Assembly: GCA_028551475.1 (NCBI GenBank)
Contig: CM052362.1
Span: 24,348,021 to 24,412,020 of the forward strand
Source: Casuarina equisetifolia
Taxonomy: Eukaryota > Streptophyta > Magnoliopsida > Fagales > Casuarinaceae
DNA: 64,000 bases
Direction of reading: 5' to 3'
Part shown: positions 38,509-51,134 of the stretch, piece by piece
How the letters are laid out: each line of letters opens with the position of its first letter
Numbering within the stretch: position 1 is the first letter of the stretch
Made by a program: the position numbers and the translations under genes
The notes under the pieces: generated by a model
Databases searched by the model: none
Seen by the model: the letters and a program-made list of their open reading frames with translations, nothing else
What the model was told of the DNA's origin: nothing

Positions 38509-41500
38509 TCACGTGTTTGATGTTGAACAGCTGGAACTAGAATTAACCTTAATTACCCTGGTGTTATAGGATCCACAGAACCCACACTTATGATATAACC
38601 AGTGAAAGGGTGCAGTCCCCTTCCTATCACAGTCATTGCACAGGATATCCTGAAATACCAAAGTTGGTCACTTTAATACTCAGCAAACAGTGATAGCTTG
38701 GTAAAAGTTAGACGATAGAATGAAATCCAGATGTTTTACCTGACATCGGTCCCTGTATTCCTCTGGGAGTTCCTCTGAAGCCAAGAGAGCATCAAGCATG
38801 CCAAAGTAAACCTAATGAGAGAGGCAAAGCAAAAATTTAAACTCAGGCATGGGCGCAAAGCACCCATCCACAGAATTGTAAATTTGAAAAAATATAAAGC
38901 ACTATATCTTTTTTATTTCTTCCTGATCTTCTACCTGCAGATAATATCATGAATGGCCACATACACTTTTCAGAAGGGGAAAAAGAAAGAAATTCCTAAG
39001 CATTTTAAAAGAAACCATATTTTAAAGCATTTAAATTAAAAAAAAATGAGTGACTTGTAAATTAGTTCCTTTTCGTTGGCCCACACTAAACCTCACAATA
39101 TTTGACTAGCTAACAGATCCGCAGTCTCAAACTAATGAACATTAAAAAACTGAGGGAAGCAAAGAAGGCACATGGTACCAAACAAGATCAAAAATTCCAT
39201 CCACAGATAATTGAGTTCCCTTCCAACAAGCCAAACTTCTTTCATTTAATCACAACAAATAAGTACCACATTCATTTTAAGTGTTTAGTACATAAAGCAG
39301 TTATGTCTTCTGTTTGATTGTCATATCTTAAAAATAACTTACAGAATAATAATTAACCCATTATCTGTTATAAATGAACAGCCATAAGTCCATTACATAA
39401 CACCCTCCCTCCAAAGAGAGTTTGTGGAATGGCTCTACTGAGATTATCGGCTCACATACTATCCTTCCTACAAATGCCAAAGACAGATTGCTTCAGAAGA
39501 AATCCTGAGATTATCAATTAGACCAGTGCATTGTACTGCTCAAACATCAAATAGAGAAGAAATTTCAAGCATGCTCAAACGGCACCAATCTTCTCAAGTC
39601 TCTTCCTTTCTATCAAAATTATCCAACTCCTGAAGAGAACTTTGTTAAATCCAACGATGGCATCCTTCTACCCAGAACATCTTTCACTACAATAAGTGCC
39701 TTAACCTTGCTCACACAAACCTTCACTCAAGAAACCAAAAATGTAAATCATGAGATTTGCAGTGTCTACAAATGCCATGAAGGTCTCCAAGCTCTGTGCT
39801 TGAGATGAAGATTGACTCTTCTGTTTTGCAACTGCCAAAATTTAGGGGCTAGAAGATGTAAAGAGGTTCAGTCAGATTCTTTGTCCTAATAACTTAGTAC
39901 TCGAAGTTTTGGGTGCGAGGTGTGCTTTAATGTATGTCAGTCATGGGGATTCAAGAAAAGGGAGGTGGGTGAGAGAAAGTATGTGTTTTATATGACTTAG
40001 GTTCGTGGGCTTTTTGATTTTGGAATTGAAAATATTGACTCAACTGTGACTGACAGTGTTGAAGAATGAAAGTGCAGAGAAGTTGTTCCATCATTCGGAG
40101 TGATTGAGATATTAATTTTGGAGTTAATGGTCTTCCAGAGAAAGGACTCATAAGCAGTTGTTGCTGTGAATCGATTGTGGGCATTGATCACAAGGCCAAA
40201 TTCAAAGCAAGTGGGTGATCACACAATCCAATGCCATCTAGCTCAATCAGCATCAATTACACGTGAAGATGCTAACTTGAGGACCGGAAACAAAGATGTC
40301 AGCTATAAGAGGCAGAAGTAGGCATCACATAGTGGTGTGAATCATCACTGTCCTGGGGATAGATTCAGTCTCTTGCTAAGAAAGGCAGGCACGCAGGCAG
40401 GCGGGCAGGCAGACAGACAGGCCCACAAAAGACGGTTTACATTGTAAAATAACACACAACAATTTACAGGAAACAAGAGCAAAAAAGAAAAATGTTATGA
40501 TTTTATGATTGACCAAAAAACACTTTCTGTTGACAAAGTTCTGTCCGTCTTAGACAAACACCTAAAAATGCCAAAAATCATATTGCGAATATTTTATGTT
40601 GAAATAAACAGAGGTCTGTATATATAAGCTTATGAGTAGATTAATGCTGCACCAAATTTGGGATAAGGAAAAGAAAACACAAAGATCTAGAACCTCACAT
40701 TCTTCAGAGATTGAATGACTTACTAGTTCACAGCTTCGTTCTTTAAGTAAATTAAATCTATATCCTCCAAAGATTAGCTTATCAAGTCCATAGACATCCA
40801 TTAAGATTCTGCTTATTACAGTAAGGACCGCTGAGGAGGTATTTAAACTCCAGATTGAAATTCGCTAATAGGTAAATCACAAATTCAAGACATATAAAAG
40901 TTCGTAAAATATCAATAATGTAGAGATCGTTAGCAGAGAAGTAGTTTTACAAAATAGTTCACTTACCGCCATATCTCCCAAAGATTTGCTGCAAATTGGA
41001 CATGCATAGTGACTGCAAGTGTATGCCTGATATAACATCAAGCAGTGACAAAAATGAATCTTCTTATATAAGAGCCAAAGAGCAGAAACTTCAGTACAGA
41101 AACCAACGCGGGGAAGGAAGCAACCTGACAAAAATAAAGTACAGACCTGGAAGCAAGCTGAATGCATAAAATGGCCACATGGAAGAGCTCGGACAATCTC
41201 ACTTGATGTGAACAAAAAATCACAGCATATGGGACAGTTTGTTTCCAGACTTTTCTCACAGCACTTGTGATCCGCTAGCATTATTCCCAGACAACAATTG
41301 CACGTCATGCAATGAAAGAAATCAACACCAAGTCCCTTCCCAACACGGCATAAATTGCAGAAAGGGCAGTGATAAACTGTCCTGAAATAACAATATCCAG
41401 GAAATTAAGAAATCCATTTCGGAAAAAAGGAACTAAACCTAAGCTTTAAACTAACAAGCCGTTTTGATTAGTCACACAGCTTAAACAAAAAGAGACATGC

Positions 41501-44500
41501 AATACAAATCTTTCATCATGAAATCATATATAAGACCAAGACAGTCCAAAAGTAAATTGCAGGCCAATGAGTAATTACGATCTCTTCTTGGGTATTCACA
41601 CTGTCCAAGGCACTTACCACACAACTGACTTCACATGCTACATATCTACACAACTTACAAACAAAATGAAACAAAAAGCCAAAAACCCGAAAACGATCAA
41701 AGTTCAAATTACCTAAACAGATAAACAAGTAATGCACTGTAAATGTAAATGTGCAGCACATAATAACCTTAATCAAGTTTGCGTTTCTGTCTGACCAAGA
41801 AAATAAAACAGTACCATTAGGTCCATTCTAGCTAAATCTATTTCTCCTCCAAATATAAACCTTTTACTGTTTCCCTCTATTAAACCTAAAAAGAACTAAA
41901 GATGTCTACAAATGATTAGGGAGCGAAAAAATGACAAAAGTACGTACCTTTCATCATCGAAAAATTTGCAGATACTGCAATAATACTTTGCCATCGATAG
42001 TCCACCACAGGAAGGAGTCGAGCAAACTGGCCCAACAGGCTGAATTTGTAGGCACTTCATACACATCATTTCAACCGTAGCCTTCCTGTAAATAAACTGT
42101 CATTAGGAAACTATACATAAAAGTCCAATGGAAGTCAAGCAAAGTATACAAGGCGCAAGCCTACCTGTCCATTGAATGGTCACTGACTTTATCGTGACAG
42201 AACCTGCACGTAAATAACTTGCCACAGCAAGCAGCACGAAGTTTGCAATTCCTTTTGTAATGCTCACACCCAAATATTTGCTTATCCGAATCACGAAATG
42301 ACGGAGAACATTCAAGTAAATCTTCACAATTTGAACTTTCACCAGCTGCTGCCTGAAGTAATTTCTGCTGAGATGCTATCCACCGACTAACACATCCACT
42401 TACAAATCAGTTTATGAACAAAATAATATTAATCCAGATGGTATGGAAAAATTTAATAAAAGGGTAAAAACTGACCTGGTCATAAGGTTTTGAATAAGAT
42501 ACGATTTTCTCCTGGGATCAAGAGTTGAATCCCGCGAAACTCTCCTTATTTCAGATTCAAGCTCGCTTTGGTTCATCCTGAAGATATCTTTCCATCCTGG
42601 CTTGAAAGTTATATCACTGTGATCCAAGCTCTCATAGGCGCCTATGCCTAATATTGTAAATTTGAAACAAATTAGAAAGAAAATAACAGTGTGATCTTCA
42701 ACATACATTTATAAAAGCCTATTGAGATATAACATAGAACCACAAACGTCAGGTGAAAAGGATATAAGTAAAGGCAACACCGAAACTAACAAAAACACTG
42801 CACAAACCTAATGAAGTGCCACTCCCTGACGTTGTTGCAGTTGGAAATGAAGCATGGTTTCCTTCCCACCATTCATTAAGCCACTCACTGAACATTGTAT
42901 TTTTAGTTGCATGCTTCCAGGTGTCCATCATTTTATTTTGTTCCTCCTGAGTAAGTGCAGAAGTAACCCATGGCAACATTGATTGAAGGACCTCTGCACC
43001 TGTAGTACCAATTATTCTACCAACAATTTTGTCCTGTTCTTCCACAGAAAAATGCCTGTCAAACAATGGCCACAATTCAAGTTCTTCCCGGAAAACATGT
43101 TGATCTAATGTGACTCTGATGGATTTGCACATGCCTTGAAGCTTAGTGGAAAGCTCATTGTACTTTCTGACAGAATCATTATGATCAGAAGAATCAAAGA
43201 GCCTTGCAGTTTCATGATCAGCAAAATTTGTACTATTCAGACGCTCATGTACTTGTGTAAGCTCAGAAAGTGTAGAAGAAATATCCTCAAATAGTTTCTC
43301 TTCCTGCTTGTGGTCCAAAGTATAGGAGTGGCTCACATTGTGAAGGGTCTCCTTAGATTCTAATGCTGGAAATACTATATCATCCTCTGCATTACTGTGA
43401 GCTCTATATAAACCCCACAGCAAACGAAATCTCCCGGTAAACTGCCTAAGAAACGTCTCATCACAATCACTAAGCTTTCCAGACTCAATATCCAAATATT
43501 CCAAATCTTTGCGAATGGCTTTGTGAAATTTAAATATGTTATCAATAGGTCGTGTTGCAGATTCAGTGTCAGCAAAGGCTATATCTATTTCCCAGTTAAA
43601 AAGACTTGAGTTGAGTGAAGGAGCAGAAGGACTGAAAGATAGGGATCGTAGAGATTTTGCTGCTGATAAGGAGCTCCCTCCTAGATTATTCTCATTCACT
43701 CCTAAACAAGGGACACAGCAAGACTGATTACCGCAAGATAATTTAATAGAATTTAAAGTCCCAGTGGAGTGACAAGCATCACCATCTTCTTTTGGTATTA
43801 CATTTCCACGTATGGTTGGCCTTCTACTGTCATCTTCTTGAGTGACTGGAGGTTTCTCCTCCTCAGCAGGTGGAGAGGCATATGCACATTCTGGTTTGCT
43901 AACATGATTGTCCGTTGCACTCCGTAACAATGCAGCACAACAGCCAATTGCACATGACGACAAGCAAGAATTCCTTGAACGTCCTTTACAAGCCCAGCCA
44001 GAGAAAAGCGTGACCAGAGCAGAATCAGAATCAGGAGCTGCACCCAACAACTCAGTAAGTTAAGAACAGATAACAAGCATACCACATATGTTGCCACTCA
44101 TTAATCTAAATTAACAGCAAATGAAATTGAACCTGCTATATACATATTCTGAAGAAAAGACTTTGCTTCTTCCTCAGTAACTGATCCCACAAACCATGGT
44201 AAGACACATTCAATCAATTTCAATGGCATAACACATAAGCTTTGATACAGAAGTTCTCGCTGCCTTTCAGGGCTAAAATGCTTTCGGGCAAGTGGAAGAA
44301 CCTGCAAATGCACAAGGCACTTGTTAGATGGGTTTTTAAGAAAAGTTAGGAGGCTTCATTATGTCTTTCAAGTTCCACGTGCTGAAGCAAAGATGCATAA
44401 TAGGGTTTAACTGGATGTCCTCATTTCCCATGGCTCAGCTCACTGTCATTCTTGCAACAGTACTCACCTGAATTTCCTCATGATTAAAGTGCTTCTGTAT

Positions 44501-47500
44501 AGTGTCCATTATTTGATCAGCATGTAAGCACAACTGCGAACAAAATTCTGGCAAAGTTAAATTGGCTTCAGTACTTTGAATGCTTTCTATCAAGCACCTA
44601 AGCTTGTCAAATTGAATTTCTTCTTCTGCATGCTCTTGAGCAAAAGAGAGTTCTGCATCTACCGCCGGGAATATAACTTTGTCCTCAGCAATGCTGCATA
44701 CAGAAAGACATGAGAATTTATTTCACGAAAAGTATGCAGACATAAGATATCCAAGAAGGAAGAGTAAGCAATTTTACATGCCTCTCTTACGTTACTAGAC
44801 TATCAGCATATTGGTCCTACGAAAAAATGGTTCAGAAAATAAATTGAAAGAACCCATAAAAGCAGACTAAAAAGAAAAACCAATCAAGTTCAAAAACTCA
44901 AGAAAAACTAAACCATGTTCTTCCCCCCTGCTTGAGCGCTGCCACACTTCACGAGTTGAACTTCTAGCATAGGAATGGTTCAGGATTCAAAAATAGTCTC
45001 CTCACTAGGTTGTGGTACAAAAGATTAATATCCAATAATTTCTAGCCCTAGTCCATCAGGCAAAACCTTTTTAAGTTCGCCATGATTGAGGAATTACATT
45101 CAGAGCCTCATATTTTCCAGTAAAGGAGATCAAAATAGGAAATATAGCTGAAAATCACACCTGTGAAAGATGCAGACTTCTGCAAGGAATTGCAGCCTCT
45201 TGTTGAATTGAAGCAAATCGGAAAAGTCACCAGAAAGTTGTATCTGTCTAGCTGCCTCAGCTATATCCTTCATCTCTCTCTTTATAGCATTATGCCAAAG
45301 CAATACTTCATCAATAGGACAAGAGAAAGTGGATTTACAATGACCAGAATTTAGCTCCACATGCTTCCTTTTACGAGTTTTGGAAGGTTCACATGCACAA
45401 TATGCCTGGTCAGTCTGAGTAGAAGAGGCACCAGACCCAGAATCTTGACATCTGATCTTCATATCAGAGCTCTCCTCTTCAAGCCATGAAAATACGACCT
45501 TCACTTCAGATAGGACAAAGTTAATGGACTTTTCTCACAAAAACCATCAGAAAAGATATACCAAGCGCAGGAGCACTCACCTGCTGTAGAAGCTTCTCTT
45601 CTGGTATTATCTTCCACAAACACTGGCGCATATCCTGACGTTCATCGGATGATATAAAGGAAGAAAGCCACGGAAGAAACTCAGCCATCATATTGACAGG
45701 AATGCTGCAAAGAAACTTCCATACCAAACTGGCCTGCTCTACAAATGAGAACTTCTCGATAAGCAACGGAAAGACCTGCCAAATTAGAAACAATAAAATG
45801 ATGTCCAAACTTCCAACTCTGTATGCTAACTGGCACAGCATGAAGAGAAAAAAACATGGTATTCTATGATACGGAGCAACAGATATATCCTAAAACAATT
45901 GATTAATATGTCAACTGCCAAACTCCCTCAACAAAAGTACACATTTTTCACATTCAAAAAATTTGAAGGAGTTACACAATCCACCACTTTTTAGGTTTTC
46001 TAGGCATTTGGTTTGGTCAGAAGAACGAAGGACAGGACCGAAAAGGGAAGATATGTACCCTCACTGATCTGAATTTAAGTGTAACAAGTTACCCAAAACA
46101 GAATGGTTACAACCAAAGCACGCCAAAGAAAGAAAAAATGAAAAATACTTTCACCCAAAAGTCCTTGCAAATTTAATGGAGAAACTGGAATCAGAAGAAG
46201 GTTAATTATGTACATTACTTTTATTCCATGCAGCCCCACAATTTTTACTTTCTTTTCTTGCCTTTCTTCCATGACCATCTAAAAAATGAGGCAAAGGTGG
46301 TTTGCTATACTCCCCTCCTACTTCATTCCTATATCCTTGAGTATAAAAGAGTGATAATTCTGCATCTTAGCACACAAGTAGTAGTGCATACCCAACCTCG
46401 GACCAGAAATCTTAAGGAAAAGCACATAATAGTTTAATAACTTTAGGCTAGGTTCCTAATCCTTCAAATTTCGTAAGAAAAAACATATTATCTCACATTA
46501 TTATTCATAAAATGTATGCCTACTTTACCCCTTCCTTATGACATGAAAAACTTGATTACATATTAGAGTGCCTATATATTATGTCTGTAGACCGGCAGAT
46601 TCATGAACATTATATAGTCCAAATCCAACACTTTTTCACTTATCCTAGAACACCAAACCACAAATTTCAAATTCTAGCAACCTCTTGAGAATAATATTTT
46701 CTTTCCCCACATGGCCCTAACAAGGGAGTGACCAAGGTAAAGATGACCAACGTATCTCCTCCAAAACTGAGTTGGACAAGGCTTGCCTGAAGTAAGCATT
46801 GTCTACTACAAGAATGGCTGAGTGCTGGTACAAAACAAGTTATCATGAATTATCCTAAATATATGAAACATTTGGAGGGACATTTATGGCCTGTTCAAAC
46901 CAAAATAAGTGTAGTTACTGTTTTGCAAAGCACTTTAAACAAAAATTATAACTGAACAACAAATACTTATGGATCTAAACACAGAGAAGGGAGGAATGTT
47001 GTAAACCTATGCATTATAAGTTCAAAATTTTTTAGTTAAATATATTTATCGGATCCAATTGATAATATGATAGCCAATGATAAAAATAAGAAAAGATATC
47101 ATCATGTAGAGAAAAAAAAGAGTACCTGTTCCTCTTCCTTGGACATGTGCTGGCTAATTGACGTTAGGAGGACTCCTGTAGAAGAGGCTAACTCTCTTCT
47201 ATAGCTTTCTTCATTTTGCATATCTGACTTTAGCAGCTCAAGCAACTGATCAAAAAGAACAATTTCTCCCTCATGTTCTAGGGAGTAAGTTCTAGCAACA
47301 TTCTTCACTCGTTTGTCTAGAGCTGGAAAGATGACCTACAATTTAGAAAGTGTGTACATGCCGTAATAATTACAAATAAGCAAGATAGACAAAATATACA
47401 TAAAGGATAATGAGAACAGAGATTTGCTACATTAACATGAGAAAAATGCAAAGTGTGCCTCTACAACTATACAATTAAACTCATCGATCCAATTAAAAAG

Positions 47501-49024
47501 CTTTAAACAATGTGAACAAATAATTGGTTAAAATGACCACGATTCTAAAATTTTGTACATTCATTATATGGTAAACCATCAGGATAAAGTGTGGAAAAAT
47601 TCAACCATACCACATTACATCTCCTATGTAGCCACCAGTAGGGCAAAATATGAAAACTAAGGCAATATTAAGAGCCTAGCAAGTGTATAAATAAGAAGAC
47701 ATGCTGTTCCATACCAATGAACTCAAAAAGAATATAGCAAAAACTCTCGGAATTCCTAGGATATTCTTGATCAGTGTGTAGCAAAAAGTAGTTCAAAGTA
47801 GTATTGCTTTGTTTAAGAAAACCCAAAAGGTCTATCAATCTCAAGGAAGGGTGGATTCAGAATCAACATATTACTACTGTCCATCAAGTTAAGATCTTAC
47901 CAAGAATGATTATAATTGCTCAACCCTGCTCAGAATGGAATTCTAGATCCTAAAAGCCCCATTTTGGGCATTATTGCTGCAAAATACCCAAAAAGGGCTA
48001 CAAAGCAACATATCAATGCAAGACATTATTGAGCCATGGCACTTAAGGTCTGCTTCAAAAGACTGCCTTTAGAGGCAAGTGCATAACAATGCTAAATATT
48101 ACACGGTTAGTTTGCAGTGACTGGCAATTTGAAGCAACGAATATAATCCCAAGACCGCAAATTTACCAGGCATCCAGAAGAAAGGGAACCATGAAGTCCA
48201 ATGTTTCCGCACAAATGAACCAAATTTCCCGATGAAAAAGTATCTAACATCTTACGTAGCTATCATATTAATCGCACTAGAATCCAACATCGCATCATCT
48301 CTAAAAGAGGAAGATAGACATCTAGAAGTGAAATTCACCACGTCCATAAACACTCGTTAGCAAATTTCACACTCATAAACTTTTACAAGCTTCTCGGATC
48401 AGAATCAGACGAATCGAAATCAGAAAGAAGTTTTGAATTACCATAATCATCGATCACAGCCTTCGATTAAATATTTATCATATCATAATTTTGCAACTAA
48501 AAAATAATGAAGAAAATTGAGTGACATAGCCCTAGGCTCATCAAATACGTGCAAGGACATCCACAAATGAAAATCAAATCAAATAATGTCGGCATCAAAC
48601 CACCAAAACTGAGCAACCATCTGATTTAGAACCTCAGATAAAAATTTAATACGCCAAACACCGACAAGAATTATATTCGGAAAGATTTCTAATCTGAAAC
48701 AATAATCATAAAACAGGCACAAACCTCGTCCTCCGCATTGCAGTGGTGTTTATAAATAGCTCGGAGAAAGTGGTAACGCTCCGACAAGGGATTGATTTCG
48801 CTAGAACCGGTGGCGAAAGCCATGGCGGCACGGTGTAGCCTCTCGAGTTCGGAGCGGATAGCCTTGTGAAAGAACAAGAAGATTAGGATCGGAGGATTGA
48901 GCGCCGGGCTGTCCTCGCTGCACGCCTTCGTCGGCGAGGGCTCGATGGAGTTCACTGGAGCCGCCATTAGGGCCACTCCCCCTCCTCCGTCTCGGTGCTG
49001 CAGTCCCGGAAATGGCGTTGCCAT
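38509..49024 (-). CDS. BTS: BRUTUS-type iron-sensing hemerythrin/RING E3 ubiquitin ligase
   Basis: Fourteen minus-strand exons: 49024-48725, 47335-47126, 45775-45581, 45498-45161, 44693-44468, 44301-44133, 44037-42808, 42647-42476, 42386-42165, 42085-41948, 41381-41147, 41026-40967, 38811-38740 and 38649-38509. They give 1235 residues, close to Arabidopsis BTS (about 1250). Three hemerythrin domains are visible: about 45-165 ([14 protein letters not shown]), 290-430 ([27 protein letters not shown]) and 645-780 ([26 protein letters not shown]). They are followed by a CHY zinc finger ([10 protein letters not shown]), a CTCHY finger ([12 protein letters not shown]), a RING finger ([26 protein letters not shown]; about 1117-1160) and a C-terminal rubredoxin-like ribbon ([12 protein letters not shown]). 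In Arabidopsis BTS binds Fe through the hemerythrin domains and ubiquitinates bHLH factors such as ILR3/bHLH105 and bHLH115 to restrain iron uptake. All three hemerythrin domains look intact, which favours BTS over the BTS-LIKE paralogues. All introns are GT-AG; intron 12 (38812-40966) is 2.15 kb. Confidence 0.95.
40384..40421. repeat. GGCA/GACA imperfect tetranucleotide repeat in BTS intron 12
   Basis: Imperfect run of GGCA, GCAG and GACA units inside the long BRUTUS intron. Confidence 0.7.
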
Positions 49025-49093
49025 TTCTACCTTCCTTCCACTTCCGGATTCAGTCCTGGAAAAACCGCCTAGTCCTCTCCGATTTCGCTAGAT

Positions 49094-49096
<3 letters not shown>

Positions 49097-49134
<38 letters not shown>
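49097..49134. repeat. (CT)19 microsatellite in the BTS 5' leader region
   Basis: Thirty-eight perfect bases of CT, followed by (TG)n, 73 bp upstream of the BRUTUS ATG. In the minus-strand transcript it would read (GA)n in the 5' untranslated region or core promoter. GA-rich leaders are common in plant genes and can bind BBR/BPC factors. Confidence 0.85.
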
Positions 49135-49136
<2 letters not shown>

Positions 49137-50917
49137 GTGTGTGTGCCTTTCCGGTCTCGGTCGTGTTCTCTTGTACACGAGAACGGCGAGAGGACATAAA
49201 GCGTGACAGAAATGAATATGGTAGATAGAAGGGCCAACCCTTCCTTGTTGGTCCACGTGGTGGCAGTTAGCCACGCTGTACCACCCAGAAAAAAAAAAAA
49301 AAATCCCAAAGCCTCACTCCTTTGCATATTTTCTTAATTTCTTTTCCTTTTCTCAACAATCATTTCCATTTTTAAATATTCCCTTATTTCGTTTTTCCGG
49401 TGACCATTCGATCATGCAAAAATAAGATCCGAAATTCGTCCTTTGATTACGTCACGCTCAAGGATAATGTCAGTCCACAAAATCACGAATTAGACGTTGA
49501 TCACTCCACGCATGTTACGCATTAGAGAAAGGTGTCTACTTGTATAGAATCGTTAGAAGTTCTAATTGTTCAGACTTGGAATCTACGCCCACCGTTTTTC
49601 AACCTTATCTAATACGAAACACATTTTGACATCAAATTTTTATGCCAAATATTAAATTTTGTTTCATTTAATTTGCTGTCTGTATTGACCGTTCGAAAAT
49701 TCAAAAGGCGCATCAAACGGGAAACACGCGACGGCGCAGGCCCAGACGAAGCAGGGTGCTCGAAGGAACGTCGAAGCAGCAGCAAAAGCGTGACACGTGA
49801 GCGCGATCTTCCGCCACGTACATCTCGGGAGGTTCTAGACTTGTCGCTTTGTCCACGCAAGCATGTAGGGAGAGGTTCGGGTTATGAGTATTCCACGTAA
49901 GCATCCACCCACTAGGACAGCTGCACGAACGCAGCCAGCTCTGAGTATGAGAGAAATCTCGATTTATTTGAGGTAAAACCCGTAATCCCGCTTATGACTC
50001 ATAATACGGGACAGAATGGACAGGCGCTAGCGGAATTTAGATCCTGCGGGGCGTGAACGAAACACGAAATCGGACATGCAGAGGGCGTGGCCGACGTTCG
50101 CTAACACGAGAGATCCTCGTGCCACTCAATTCTTGTCTCTCTCCATGGGCCTTGGAGAGTTTGCCACGGGGACCATCGCGGCTCCCATTGCAGTCTTGAC
50201 GCGTATCCAAATGTAGGTGACTCATTATATTGGGAGTCTCACCAACAATGGAATCCGAGAGAATGACGGTTTGGAAAAGTGGAAACATTAATGACGGGGA
50301 CTTCACCCACTCAGAAGCTTGCCGGTGGATCGCCATTTCATTCCGGCCCCATTGTACGGATTCTGCATAACAGATAAGCCCGTTCACTCCAAAAATCAAC
50401 GAGTGAAAGATTTTTTTTTTTTTTTTAGGTAACTTTTATGTCAAAGATTTTGTAGAATAGAGTTGGATATGTATATTGAAAAAAAAAAAAAAAAAACACG
50501 AACGAAGTATCAAAGAGACAAGGAGAGAGGAAGACAAAAAGGAACCTTCTCAACTCGGATAAAGGGGACATGAATAGAATACTATCTGATATGCGCCATT
50601 TTGGAAGCACTGACCGTGCAGATCTGCTTTTCTTCAAGTAAATGCGCCATTAAATAAATGGGGGAGTGTGCAAAGCTTATGACTGCCACGCATTTCTGAA
50701 CCATACAAAACTTAGATATGAATAATGGAGGATCCTTGCAAGTTGCAGCAGCTATTCTTAAATCGTGCCTGTCATTTTTATAATCATCTTTCGTGTAAAG
50801 CCCGTTTTCATCTACTTAATCTTTATCTCGTCTCCTTACTTTCTGATCTGTCTCTGCACTGATAAGTTGCTGAGCATTTTGTAGATCCGAGCCTACCTTT
50901 TAAAAACTCAAGCACTT
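49135..50917. other. BRUTUS upstream region; no other gene recognised
   Basis: Promoter side of BRUTUS up to the copia target site. It has A runs at about 49290-49303 and 50479-50497 and a T run at about 50411-50426. No ORF here matches a known family. No clear TATA box could be assigned. The segment is cut off on its right by the retrotransposon. Confidence 0.4.
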
Positions 50918-50922
50918 GTCTC

Positions 50923-51125
50923 TGTAAGAAACTAAGAAACTGTGAGGGAGCATGAAGGATTTCTCTATTGCTGTGATGTACTTTACAATGATTGCTATAC
51001 ATTTATAGAGACATAGCCTAGCCTAGGAAAGGTAAACCAAATATTTACAATAATTACAATGATATTGTGCCTAATCACAGGCACTAATATGGTAATGTAT
51101 TAGGTGAGGCAGCTGTCTATTAACA
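50923..51125 (-). repeat. 3' LTR of the copia element
   Basis: 203 bp, TG...CA ends. It differs from the 5' LTR only at the T/C in CTGTGAGG versus CTGCGAGG and the G/A in CCTAGCCTA versus CCTAACCTA. It contains the same TATAAAT promoter motif as the 5' LTR, so it could drive minus-strand transcription towards BRUTUS. Confidence 0.97.
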
Positions 51126-51134
51126 CTCCCCCTC
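51126..51134 (-). promoter_or_regulatory. Polypurine tract of the copia element
   Basis: Minus strand GAGGGGGAG immediately before the 3' LTR. It primes plus-strand DNA synthesis in this family. It overlaps the gag-pol TGA stop codon (51133-51135) by two bases. Confidence 0.85.
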
